Origin: Rs1 sp038900335
Lineage (GTDB): Bacteria; Pseudomonadota; Gammaproteobacteria; Pseudomonadales; Balneatricaceae
Direction of reading: 5' to 3'
NCBI GenBank assembly: GCA_038900335.1
Contig: JBBMRB010000022.1
Coordinates: 1 to 61,264 of the forward strand
DNA length: 61,264 nucleotides
The translations under genes and the position numbers were made by a program. The notes under the pieces were generated by a model, which was given only the letters and a program-made list of their open reading frames with translations, was not told where the DNA came from and made no database searches. This document shows positions 43,419-51,941 of the stretch, piece by piece (position 1 is the stretch's first letter; the number at the start of each line of letters is the position of its first letter).

Positions 43419-44345
43419 GTGCAGCGAAATTATAGGCAATATTTAGCTCTTTATATAAAAGGAACGTTGATGGGGGCTGCTGATGCCGTCCCTGGTGTAT
43501 CTGGAGGTACTATTGCATTCATCGCTGGTATCTACCAAGAGTTAATAAGCTCGTTAAGTTGCCTAGGGCCTGCGGCTTTAAAAGTACTATTTAAGCAGGG
43601 AATAAAAGCTGCTTGGCTACATATCAACGGTAATTTTTTGAGTGTTTTATTGCTAGGTATGTTATCTAGCCTTATTGTCTTGTCCAATACGGTGCTCTAT
43701 TTACTTAGCCATTACCCGCAAATACTATGGGGGTTCTTTTTTGGCTTAATCTGCGCCTCCACCTACGTTTTGGCGAAAAGTATTGAGCAATGGAATGTGC
43801 TAGCTATTACTGGTTTCATTATTGGCACACTCGTTTCCTATTTTTTAACGACACAAAGCTCTTCAGTAATAGATACTCCTTCATTATTAACGGTGTTTTT
43901 ATCGGGAATGCTGGCTATTTGTGCCATGATTTTACCCGGTATATCAGGCTCGTTTATCTTGCTGCTCCTAGGAATGTACAGCTATATACTTAGTGCAGTG
44001 AAAAATATTGAGTTGTTAGTGTTAATCGTATTTGCCACAGGTTGTGTTGCTGGCTTATTAAGTTTCTCTAAAATATTAAACTATTTTTTTAGTTGCCATC
44101 GAAATTTAACAATGGCACTACTGACAGGTTTTTTATTAGGCTCACTTAATAAAGTATGGCCTTGGAAAGAGACAATAACCACTAGGTTTGATCGGCATGG
44201 TAACGAAGTAGCGGATTTGCAACAAAACATATCTCCCGTTGCATTTGAAATCGTCACCGGTTTAGATTCATATTTGATGTTATCTGCTACATTTTCAGTA
44301 TTTGGTCTATTATTAGTGATCCTATTAACAAGGTTCAGTAAATAA
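43419..44345 (+). CDS. popT: DUF368 polytopic membrane protein, PopT-like undecaprenyl-phosphate translocase
   Basis: A 308-residue inner-membrane protein with about eight hydrophobic segments. The DUF368 signature is clear at the start: GTLMGAADAVPGVSGGTIAF, with a second inverted copy later, LPGISGSFILLLLGMY (about 170-185), a re-entrant-repeat pattern. DUF368 members (named PopT in Vibrio cholerae work) recycle undecaprenyl phosphate across the membrane; the specific substrate here is inferred from the family. The start is GTG. It lies between pcm and nlpD, inside an envelope and stationary-phase cluster, and in the same window as uppS, which makes the carrier. Confidence 0.85.
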   Translation: MQRNYRQYLALYIKGTLMGAADAVPGVSGGTIAFIAGIYQELISSLSCLGPAALKVLFKQGIKAAWLHINGNFLSVLLLGMLSSLIVLSNTVLYLLSHYPQILWGFFFGLICASTYVLAKSIEQWNVLAITGFIIGTLVSYFLTTQSSSVIDTPSLLTVFLSGMLAICAMILPGISGSFILLLLGMYSYILSAVKNIELLVLIVFATGCVAGLLSFSKILNYFFSCHRNLTMALLTGFLLGSLNKVWPWKETITTRFDRHGNEVADLQQNISPVAFEIVTGLDSYLMLSATFSVFGLLLVILLTRFSK

Positions 44346-44465
44346 TTTTGATAGTGCACAAAAGCTGATTTAAATAGAGGTGTGATTGTAATAAACACTG
44401 AAATTGGCTGTCCAAATAAACCTTAAACCGTAATAGACTTAATTGCAGAAGGTGTTTAGTTAAAG

Positions 44466-45338
44466 ATGGTTAATGTTTTGTATAGAAAAACACTTTTTGC
44501 TATTTTTATGCTTTCAGGTTTAGTCGGTTGTGTTACAGGTTATGCACCAGTCACTGACTTATCTGAGAGCAGAGGAGCGAGCCGGTCTTCGTATAATAAA
44601 GCCCCGTCCCAGAGAGTTATCTCAAAACTGCCTTCAACTTATCGTGTTAAATCAGGGGATACCCTTTATTCGATAGCCTGGAAGTATGGGCTGGATTTTA
44701 AACAGCTAGCCAAGAAAAATAACATATCTAGTCGCTATCTGATTTATAAAGGGCAGCTACTTGCTATTAAAAGTACTACAGCAACAGATCAAAATAGTAA
44801 ACCTAGGCTTAACAACGAGCCATCTGCGTTATCAAAAAGCAACAAAAAAACAAATTTTACCAGTAGTACAAAAATAACGAATAATCAACAAAATAACTCA
44901 TCGAACAACGCTAATAATAAGAAAAGCACTGCTAAAAAGCCAGCACCCAAGAGCTTGCAAACGCGTTCTTCCGTCGTTTGGAAATGGCCAGTTAAAAGTA
45001 GGAAATATAATAGATTTACCAACGAAAACAAAGGTATAGATATTCCGGGAGTTAAGGGCCAAGATGTCTTTTCAGCGGCTTCTGGGAAGGTGGTTTATGC
45101 CGGTAATGGTATCATAGGATACGGCAACTTAATCATCATAAAGCACTCCCAAAAGTACTTGAGTGCCTATGCACACAATAGTGTAATATTAGTTAAAGAA
45201 GGCGAATTAATTAAAGTAGGGGGCAAAATAGCCGAAATAGGTAATAGCGGTACGATAAAAAATATTCTTCATTTTGAAATACGAAAAGATGGAAAACCGG
45301 TAGATCCTTTGCAGTACTTACCAAAAGACCAATTATAA
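44466..45338 (+). CDS. nlpD: NlpD-type LysM/LytM lipoprotein (amidase activator)
   Basis: A 290-residue lipoprotein. The signal peptide ends in SGLVGC (cysteine near residue 22). A LysM domain follows (about 57-102, YRVKSGDTLYSIAWKYGL), then a low-complexity Ser/Asn/Lys linker (about 108-165) and a C-terminal LytM domain (about 175-285). The zinc ligands of active M23 peptidases are not kept: the HxxxD motif reads NKGIDI and the HLH motif reads ILHFEIR. That degeneracy is the hallmark of NlpD, which activates AmiC at division rather than cutting peptidoglycan itself. rpoS follows after 30 bases, and in relatives the rpoS promoter lies within nlpD. Confidence 0.93.
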   Translation: MVNVLYRKTLFAIFMLSGLVGCVTGYAPVTDLSESRGASRSSYNKAPSQRVISKLPSTYRVKSGDTLYSIAWKYGLDFKQLAKKNNISSRYLIYKGQLLAIKSTTATDQNSKPRLNNEPSALSKSNKKTNFTSSTKITNNQQNNSSNNANNKKSTAKKPAPKSLQTRSSVVWKWPVKSRKYNRFTNENKGIDIPGVKGQDVFSAASGKVVYAGNGIIGYGNLIIIKHSQKYLSAYAHNSVILVKEGELIKVGGKIAEIGNSGTIKNILHFEIRKDGKPVDPLQYLPKDQL

Positions 45339-45368
45339 ATTGGCTTAATATTACTAAGGTTACATAGA

Positions 45369-46382
45369 ATGGATATCTTGAAAACGGAAAATCAGGAAGC
45401 CGACACCATTAATATAATTCAATCACATGTAATGGAGTACGGCTCTATTAATGATGTTGAAAAAATCAATGGCGTAAGCGTTGGTGCGACAGAGCAACCT
45501 AAACACAAAAACGTCAGCGATAATCAACCTCCTCCTAGTCAACTACAAGAAAAGACGCTTGATGCTACTCAACTTTATTTAAATGAGATAGGCGCGTCGC
45601 CTTTATTAAGTGCAGAAGAAGAAGTGTATTTTTCTAGACTCTCTTTAAAAGGATGTGAAAAATCTCGTAAGAGAATGATAGAAAGTAATCTACGATTAGT
45701 AGTCAAAATATCAAAAAGATACTTAAACAGAGGACTGAGTTTATTAGATCTTGTTGAAGAAGGTAACTTGGGTTTAATAAGAGCAGTCGAAAAGTTTGAT
45801 CCTGAACGTGGTTTTCGTTTTTCAACTTACGCCACTTGGTGGATAAGACAAACGATAGAACGTGCAATAATGAATCAAACGCGTACGATTCGTTTACCTA
45901 TACACGTAGTCAAAGAGCTTAATAGCTATCTAAAAGCGGCTAGGCTTCTCACTCAAGAGCTAGATCATGAACCAACAATAGAGCAAATTGCGGCACTCGT
46001 TGATAAGCCAGTAGCAGCGGTCGAGAAGGTTCTTAGTTTAAATGAAAAAGTAGTGTCTATCGATCTTCCAATAGCAGGATCAGAGAGAACATTGGTCGAT
46101 ACTGTTGCTGCAGGGGATAATTACGACCCGTTCTCTTTGCTGCAATTAAAAAACTTACACGGCAGCTTAGATCATTGGATCGATGAGTTACCAGCTAAGC
46201 ATGCTGAAGTACTCTCCAGACGTTTTGGCTTGCGAGGTTACAGTATTAATACCCTAGAAGACGTAGGTAAAGAAATAGGTCTCACGCGTGAAAGAGTAAG
46301 ACAGATACAAGTAGAAGCACTGCGTAAACTAAGATGTATTATTGAGGGTAATGGTCTTTGTAGTGAAGATTTATTACAGTAG
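45369..46382 (+). CDS. rpoS: RNA polymerase sigma factor RpoS
   Basis: Stationary-phase and general-stress sigma factor. The 337-residue protein has region 1.2 (DATQLYLNEIGASPLLSAEE), region 2 (NLRLVVKISKRYLNRGLSLL, then EKFDPERGFRFSTYATWWIR), region 3 (about 185-260) and region 4 with LSRRFGLRGY and TRERVRQIQVEALRKLR. RpoS rather than RpoD is indicated by the short region 1 with no long acidic N-terminus and by the nlpD neighbour. A tetraloop terminator (46411-46433) follows. Confidence 0.97.
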   Translation: MDILKTENQEADTINIIQSHVMEYGSINDVEKINGVSVGATEQPKHKNVSDNQPPPSQLQEKTLDATQLYLNEIGASPLLSAEEEVYFSRLSLKGCEKSRKRMIESNLRLVVKISKRYLNRGLSLLDLVEEGNLGLIRAVEKFDPERGFRFSTYATWWIRQTIERAIMNQTRTIRLPIHVVKELNSYLKAARLLTQELDHEPTIEQIAALVDKPVAAVEKVLSLNEKVVSIDLPIAGSERTLVDTVAAGDNYDPFSLLQLKNLHGSLDHWIDELPAKHAEVLSRRFGLRGYSINTLEDVGKEIGLTRERVRQIQVEALRKLRCIIEGNGLCSEDLLQ

Positions 46383-46410
46383 ATTTGAAATTTAAAAGTT
46401 AGGTTTTTTG

Positions 46411-46433
46411 GGCAGCGAAAGTTGCCTTTTTTT
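46411..46433 (+). terminator. Intrinsic terminator after rpoS
   Basis: GGCAGC (46411-46416) and GTTGCC (46421-46426) form a stem with one wobble around a GAAA tetraloop, followed by seven T. It sits between rpoS and the convergent kinase gene. Confidence 0.88.
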
Positions 46434-46439
46434 ATGAGG

Positions 46440-47984
46440 CTAACAAATGCTATCTAAAAACTCTTTAATGCTAGAGTCATTGTCGGTATTAACCAAACGC
46501 TGATATTTTAACTCACCATCAATTAAGGGCTGCTGGTATTGGAATTGCTCGTTGAGTCTTTCGACGGGGGAGCCGCTATTTGAACGACGTGTGTTGTTCG
46601 CACGCTTAAGCCTTGCCGCCATTAATTTTTCATCGCAAACACAGCTAACTATTTGCAGGTTAGACTGGTACTTTTCAGCAATTTCTACGTATTTATGACG
46701 AAAGTGAGGCTTTAAAAAAGTACCGTCAATAATGATAGTGTAGCCAAGCTGGACTATTTGCTGTGTCAATTTTAGCAAATGTTGAGAGAGCCGAGCATTC
46801 ACTTCAGGGCTATGTAGCTTTAGTTTTTTTCCTTTTTTCTGTAAATCTTTAAATATTCTTTGGCGCTCTGTTTCAGAGCGGATCCTAATCGCGTTAATTG
46901 TCTGCAGCATTTTGTGACTTAAGTAACTTTTACCACTGCCGGAGAGACCATGCATTAAGTAAATTTTAGGTTGAGAGCGCTCTTGGTAAGACTGTGTAAG
47001 GCGTAAATAATGGTTAAAAACTTGATGGTTTGCTTGCTCGCCCAGTGTCGCTACTTTTGCCCGTACCATTGCTCTAAAGCTTTTGTAGAAGTTAAGTAGG
47101 TGCAATGATTGATAATCACCCGATAGCTCCAAATAATGGTTGAGCGTGCGGTTAGCCCAAGCCGCTTTATTATTGGCCTCTAAATCCATCAACAGGAAAG
47201 CTAAGTCAGAACACGTATCTATCCAACGAAATTGTAAATTAAACTCTATGCAATCAAATAGTCTTATTTTGTCTTGATAAAGCGTTACATTGCCTAAGTG
47301 CAGATCGCCATGACACTCTCGAATAAAGCCCAGCTTTCTGCGCTCATCAAACATTGGCAGTAAAGCATTATAATATTCTGTTGTTTTAGTATAGAGTTCT
47401 GTCAATAGTGATAATTCTTGCTCATCTGTGCAAAACTCTAATGTATGTAAATAGTTATCAGAGACTAGCTGCCAAACATTATCTGCTTTGCCCCAGGGGC
47501 TTTTAGCTGCAACCGTTGGTAAAGTTTGATGAAAGCCTGCCAGTTGTCCAGCTAATTGCTCTATCCAAACATCTTTAAACTGACCCTGCTCTAGTAAGTA
47601 ATCTAAACCAGCATCAGGATCAAACTGTTGCATACGTACTGCATATTCTATGATATGAGCAGCTGGTGGCTGATTACGATAATCTTCAGCACTAATAGAT
47701 ATCTGCTCTGGGTTTTCATCATCAACACAAATAGCGACGACAGCTTGATATATATCTGGGGCTAGACGCTGGTTTAAACGTAATTCTTCTTCACAATAAA
47801 ATTGACGTTTCTTTAAAGTAGAAAAGTCTAAAAAACCAAAGTTAATATTCTTTTTAAACTTATACGCGAAGTCACCTGTCAATATGACCCAAGAGACTTG
47901 GGTTTCAATTACTCGTATTTCTTCAGTAACGCGGTGCGGATAATGTTTTGGGTTTTTAAGAGACTCAATTAAAGATGTAAGCAT
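46440..47984 (-). CDS. Fused APH-like phosphotransferase and P-loop kinase
   Basis: A 514-residue cytoplasmic protein with two nucleotide-binding domains. The N-terminal part (about 1-330) has an aminoglycoside-phosphotransferase/kinase fold with the catalytic loop CHGDLHLGNV and the metal-binding LFDCIEF that follows. The C-terminal part (about 340-510) is a P-loop kinase/ATPase domain with Walker A GLSGSGKS and a Walker-type IIIDGTFL strand. This two-domain arrangement is widespread in proteobacteria as an uncharacterised bifunctional phosphotransferase/ATP-binding protein. The substrate is unknown, and a resistance role should not be assumed. It is convergent with rpoS and divergent from mrcB, the neighbour also seen in Pseudomonas-like genomes. 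Confidence 0.85.
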   Translation of the reverse strand: MLTSLIESLKNPKHYPHRVTEEIRVIETQVSWVILTGDFAYKFKKNINFGFLDFSTLKKRQFYCEEELRLNQRLAPDIYQAVVAICVDDENPEQISISAEDYRNQPPAAHIIEYAVRMQQFDPDAGLDYLLEQGQFKDVWIEQLAGQLAGFHQTLPTVAAKSPWGKADNVWQLVSDNYLHTLEFCTDEQELSLLTELYTKTTEYYNALLPMFDERRKLGFIRECHGDLHLGNVTLYQDKIRLFDCIEFNLQFRWIDTCSDLAFLLMDLEANNKAAWANRTLNHYLELSGDYQSLHLLNFYKSFRAMVRAKVATLGEQANHQVFNHYLRLTQSYQERSQPKIYLMHGLSGSGKSYLSHKMLQTINAIRIRSETERQRIFKDLQKKGKKLKLHSPEVNARLSQHLLKLTQQIVQLGYTIIIDGTFLKPHFRHKYVEIAEKYQSNLQIVSCVCDEKLMAARLKRANNTRRSNSGSPVERLNEQFQYQQPLIDGELKYQRLVNTDNDSSIKEFLDSIC

Positions 47985-48130
47985 ATAGATCCAAGAAATA
48001 TAGGTAAGTTAGATTACCTATTTATTTACCACAATAAAGCAAGATTATACTCGAAAAGTCATGCCGACTCTATAAAGCTTTCTATGGGGGCTGTACAATA
48101 ACAAAACTTAATATTAAATAACCGGATGTC

Positions 48131-50497
48131 ATGGCTACTCGAAAAAAATCGCCGCCAAAAAAGGGCAAGCAAAAAAGTACTAAGAAAGTGAAAACAAAGA
48201 AATCAATTTTACGTTGGTTAATTGCTTTTAGTCTTAAATTAACAGTGATTTTTATGATATTCGCTGGTGTCGGACTGTTTTATTTAGATGCTCAAATTCG
48301 TCAGAAATTTGAAGGAAAAAAATGGTCTGTTCCCGCTAAAGTTTATGCGCGGCCTCTAGAGCTTTATAGCGGTTTGGCCCTAAGCATTGACGATTTAAAA
48401 ATAGAGCTTAAAGGGTTGGGTTATCGATTTGTCAAACAGGCTCAAAACCCAGGCCAAGTAGAAGTCTCATCGACTAAGGTTAAAATTTACAGTCGTGGCT
48501 TTACTTTTTCAGATGGTAAAGAAGTGTCTCGTCAATTGATGGTAACTTTTGCTAACAATAGCGTACAAAGAATCACTGAGAATAATGGCACACCTGTTTC
48601 TATAGCACGCTTAGAGCCAATACTTATTGGTGGTATATACCCTAAGAATAATGAAGATCGAGATTTGATTCGCCTATCTCAAGCGCCTGAAGGGCTTGTT
48701 CAAGCATTAATAGCGATTGAAGATAGGAACTACTACGATCATTTTGGTATATCTCCAAAAGGTATAGCAAGAGCGATGTGGGTTAATCTCAGAGTCGGCC
48801 GCTTTGTACAGGGCGGTAGTACACTGACACAGCAATTGATTAAGAATTTTTATCTGACGTCTGAGCGTACATTAATACGTAAGTTAATTGAAATGCCGAT
48901 GGCTATCGTGCTGGATTATCGATACAGCAAAGATGAAATTTTAGAAGCGTATTTGAATGAAGTCTATTTAGGACAAGAGGGACGAAGAGCAATACATGGC
49001 TTTGGTTTAGCCTCGCAGTATTTCTTCGCAAGGCCTATTAGCGAGTTACAATTGCATCAAGTTGCCTTACTTGCAGCCATGGTAAAAGGCCCTTCTTACT
49101 ACAACCCTAGGCGTTATGAGGAGCGCGCGATAAAACGTCGTAATCTCGTATTAAAAGTGATGGCAGATAATGGTGATATTTCGCCACAGCAGTATCGGCA
49201 AAGCAGTGCTTTAGGTTTAGGTATAGTCCAGCACAAAAGCTTACATAAAGGGGCCTATCCTGCCTATTTAGATTTGGTGCGCAGGAAGCTAAAAGAAAGC
49301 TACGATGAAAAAGATTTAAGCAGTGAAGGGTTACAAATTTTTACTAACTTAGACCCTATCGTACAAGCCAAAACACAAAAGGCGCTAGAGGTTAGTCTCG
49401 CTAATTTGGCCAAAAAATATAAAAGTAGAGCGGATAACTTAGAAGCAAGTATGGTGGTAACGGACCCTCAAACAGGAGAGGTGTTAAGCGTTATTGGCGG
49501 AAAAAGTGCGAGATACAATGGTTTCAATCGTGCGATAGATGCAGTGCGGCCTATCGGTTCACTAATTAAACCTGCGGTTTATCTTAGTGCATTACAACAA
49601 GGTTATACCTTGGCGAGTATCATTAAAGATGAAAAGGTCTCAATACCGATAAAAGGTGCTAAAGATTGGCAGCCACAAAATTTTGATAAGAAAAGTCATG
49701 GCCCTATACCATTGTATTTAGCGCTGGCAAAATCGTACAATTTATCTACTGTGAAAATAGGTATGGATGTCGGTCTAGATAAAGTGATTAAAATCATCGG
49801 CAAGTTAGGTATTGAGCGAGAAATTAAAAAATACCCCTCTCTCTTATTAGGTGCTCAAGGTATGAGTCCGTTAGAGGTAACGACAATGTTTCAGACCATT
49901 GCTGCCAATGGCTTTTTAATGCCGGTTAGAGCGATACGTTCTGTGACTGATAGCGCTGGCAACGAGCTGTCGCGATACCCATTTAAGGTGAGTCAGGTGA
50001 TTGATCCTCAGTCGATATATCAACTGCAATTTGCGATGCAACAAGTGGTTAAAGTAGGCTCTGCGCGATATACAAACTCTCAGATTTCGTCAAAAATGGG
50101 ACTCGCAGGTAAAACTGGTACCACAAATGACCAGCGAGATAGTTGGTTTGCAGGTTTTTCCGCTAACAGATTGGCTGTGGTTTGGTTAGGTAAAGACGAT
50201 AATAGTAGTTTACCTTTTACAGGTGCTTCAGGTGCGCTAAGAGTTTGGGTCGATTATATGAAAACTGAGCGCTTGTTGCCTATTGAAACAATCGTTCCAG
50301 AGGGCATAGAGTTTTCTACTATAGACATAAAAAGTGGTTATAGTGTGCCAGAACAATGTGAGCAGGCGCTAAGAGTGCCGTTTAGATCAGGGAAATCTCC
50401 TCAATTGTTAGATAATTGTGGAGGGGTTGGGGTAGACTCAAGTCAAAACCAGCCTGTGCAGGATGCCGGTTTTTTTGAGAGATTATTTTCAAATTAA
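48131..50497 (+). CDS. mrcB: Bifunctional penicillin-binding protein 1B
   Basis: Class A PBP that polymerises and cross-links peptidoglycan. The 788-residue protein has a very basic cytoplasmic tail (about 1-30), one membrane segment (about 32-55), a UB2H-type domain (about 65-150) that binds LpoB-like activators, glycosyltransferase domain GT51 (catalytic Glu in EDRNYYDHFG near residue 197, then GGSTLTQQLIKNFYL), and a transpeptidase domain with the serine in GSLIKP (near 477), SYN motif (near 535) and KTGTTND (near 660). The UB2H region marks it as PBP1B rather than 1A. A hairpin follows, then a TPR lipoprotein gene. Confidence 0.96.
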   Translation: MATRKKSPPKKGKQKSTKKVKTKKSILRWLIAFSLKLTVIFMIFAGVGLFYLDAQIRQKFEGKKWSVPAKVYARPLELYSGLALSIDDLKIELKGLGYRFVKQAQNPGQVEVSSTKVKIYSRGFTFSDGKEVSRQLMVTFANNSVQRITENNGTPVSIARLEPILIGGIYPKNNEDRDLIRLSQAPEGLVQALIAIEDRNYYDHFGISPKGIARAMWVNLRVGRFVQGGSTLTQQLIKNFYLTSERTLIRKLIEMPMAIVLDYRYSKDEILEAYLNEVYLGQEGRRAIHGFGLASQYFFARPISELQLHQVALLAAMVKGPSYYNPRRYEERAIKRRNLVLKVMADNGDISPQQYRQSSALGLGIVQHKSLHKGAYPAYLDLVRRKLKESYDEKDLSSEGLQIFTNLDPIVQAKTQKALEVSLANLAKKYKSRADNLEASMVVTDPQTGEVLSVIGGKSARYNGFNRAIDAVRPIGSLIKPAVYLSALQQGYTLASIIKDEKVSIPIKGAKDWQPQNFDKKSHGPIPLYLALAKSYNLSTVKIGMDVGLDKVIKIIGKLGIEREIKKYPSLLLGAQGMSPLEVTTMFQTIAANGFLMPVRAIRSVTDSAGNELSRYPFKVSQVIDPQSIYQLQFAMQQVVKVGSARYTNSQISSKMGLAGKTGTTNDQRDSWFAGFSANRLAVVWLGKDDNSSLPFTGASGALRVWVDYMKTERLLPIETIVPEGIEFSTIDIKSGYSVPEQCEQALRVPFRSGKSPQLLDNCGGVGVDSSQNQPVQDAGFFERLFSN

Positions 50498-50516
50498 TAG
50501 TACAATAAGCAATGAG

Positions 50517-50550
50517 TGAGCATGATAGTAGGCTATGATGCTCATTATTT
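50517..50550 (+). terminator. Probable terminator after mrcB
   Basis: TGAGCATGATAG (50517-50528) pairs with CTATGATGCTCA (50533-50544) with one mismatch, then TTATTT. The U-tract is modest. Confidence 0.55.
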
Positions 50551-50662
50551 AATTGTTTAATACCCAATATTTTAGTGAATAGTGATACAAAGCGGTTGTT
50601 CGTTATAACAAGCTTTGTTTATAGTTGATAATAATTTTATATTTATATTAAAAGGATATGAC

Positions 50663-51256
50663 ATGAAGAATGTTAGCCGTATAGGCAAAGCTGTTAGCAC
50701 CAGTGTTTCGATTATAGTGCTGACGGGTTGTTCTATGACGGGAGTCAATAGTGTTTCGATTGAAGATAGATCAACGCAAGGTAATATACCTCAGTCGGTG
50801 AGTCAGCAATCGCCGGATGTTGAAGTTAATGCATTTAATTTAAAACCTTCTTTTAAAGCATCTAATAATAATGGAGAGGCGATTGATTCTGAGCTTAGTC
50901 GTCAAACTAAAGCACCTGAAGTCGTTGCGCTAGCGCAAAAGCCGGCAACAGTTGCATTATTAAATACAGCGAATTATCAAACGGAGAGTGGCAAGTTGAG
51001 ATCGGCGCAAAATAGCTTGCAGCGCGCGTTGCGTATTTCACCTAATGATCCTGAAGTGTATTTGTCTCTGGGTGAAGTTCATCGTCGTCTAGGTGAATAC
51101 ATCCAGGCCGAACAGATGATATTAAAAGGAATTTCAGTTGCCGCAGGTCAAAGTACTAAACTGCGTACCCTATGGAGTAAACTTGCTAAAATCCGTTCAG
51201 AATCGGGTGATTCAGCGGGTGCAAATGAAGCGTTTCAAAAGTCACAAAGTTATTAA
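50663..51256 (+). CDS. TPR-containing lipoprotein
   Basis: A 197-residue lipoprotein. The signal segment ends in VLTGC (cysteine near residue 23). A polar linker follows (about 25-95), and then two tetratricopeptide-type helices (about 110-190, including RISPNDPEVYLSLGEVHRRL and GEYIQAEQMILKGI). Located right after mrcB, it could be an LpoB-like or other peptidoglycan synthase partner, but I see no LpoB domain and the link is positional only. ATG 50663 is used because AAAGGA lies about eight bases upstream; an earlier in-frame start lacks a signal peptide. Confidence 0.8.
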   Translation: MKNVSRIGKAVSTSVSIIVLTGCSMTGVNSVSIEDRSTQGNIPQSVSQQSPDVEVNAFNLKPSFKASNNNGEAIDSELSRQTKAPEVVALAQKPATVALLNTANYQTESGKLRSAQNSLQRALRISPNDPEVYLSLGEVHRRLGEYIQAEQMILKGISVAAGQSTKLRTLWSKLAKIRSESGDSAGANEAFQKSQSY

Positions 51257-51261
51257 TAGCA

Positions 51262-51290
51262 ATCAACTAGCTCTATAGGAGCTAGTTGAT
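51262..51290. terminator. Perfect 12-bp hairpin between convergent genes
   Basis: ATCAACTAGCTC (51262-51273) pairs exactly with GAGCTAGTTGAT (51279-51290), with a five-base loop. There is no T-run on either side, so it may be a weak bidirectional terminator or an mRNA-stabilising stem. Confidence 0.6.
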
Positions 51291-51311
51291 CACTGTTCAC
51301 TTAAAAGCTGT

Positions 51312-51941
51312 TTATTTGTTAACAGTTGTTAGTCTTTTTCCTGCAATAAAACAAATCAGCACTAAGCTTGCCGCCAGCGTTAGGTTGTAAGATATAGAGC
51401 TAACAAGAGTGTTTTCAAACGTGGCTATAAGGGCGTCGTTGGAAAACAGCCACAGCGCAGATAAGTAACAAACAATAGCTGCTAGTTTCATTGTTATATT
51501 GCTACTTACTACATCACGCTTACAGTAGATCACGCTAAAAGTAATGAGTGAGCCACTAATTAAGGTAAGCGCTAAGCTGTAGATATCGCCAATTTCTGCA
51601 CGCCTACATAGCTCAAAACTAGCCAATAGCACTAAACTCCAACGCCCCCACGTACCTTTCTTGAAATGTTTATCTAAACTAGTTGCTAGGACAACTGAGG
51701 TCAGTAGTGGTAATGCTAGATAGCGGTGTAAATTTTCTAGCATTAATACCAAGGTGTTATCATCGCTAGTTTGGCCAATGGATAGAGGTAAAACAGTACT
51801 CAAGAAAATAAATAAGCAGCAAAGTACGAGCAAGCTCGCAATGACACCGCTTTGCTCAGTTAAAGATCTTGGCTGACGATATGGCAATAGCGCAGCAAAT
51901 AAGCTGGCTACTGCTAACACGATAGAACTGAAAACTAGCAT
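51312..51941 (-). CDS. Polytopic membrane protein of unknown function coupled to hemL
   Basis: A 209-residue protein with about seven hydrophobic segments and short polar loops; no signal peptide or recognised motif. It shares one base with the upstream hemL stop (TAATG), so translation is coupled. A protein in haem synthesis or its transport cannot be claimed from sequence alone. In Pseudomonas, thiE and thiD follow hemL; here this gene occupies that position and shows no resemblance to them. Confidence 0.7.
   Translation of the reverse strand: MLVFSSIVLAVASLFAALLPYRQPRSLTEQSGVIASLLVLCCLFIFLSTVLPLSIGQTSDDNTLVLMLENLHRYLALPLLTSVVLATSLDKHFKKGTWGRWSLVLLASFELCRRAEIGDIYSLALTLISGSLITFSVIYCKRDVVSSNITMKLAAIVCYLSALWLFSNDALIATFENTLVSSISYNLTLAASLVLICFIAGKRLTTVNK

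Noticed and set aside
44980..45338. NlpD-type LytM domain treated as a broken peptidase
   Set aside because: The missing zinc ligands are normal for NlpD, which activates amidases; the gene is intact.
46440..47984. Antibiotic-resistance aminoglycoside phosphotransferase
   Set aside because: The fold is shared by many kinases. The two-domain protein is a common chromosomal gene and nothing here indicates a drug substrate.
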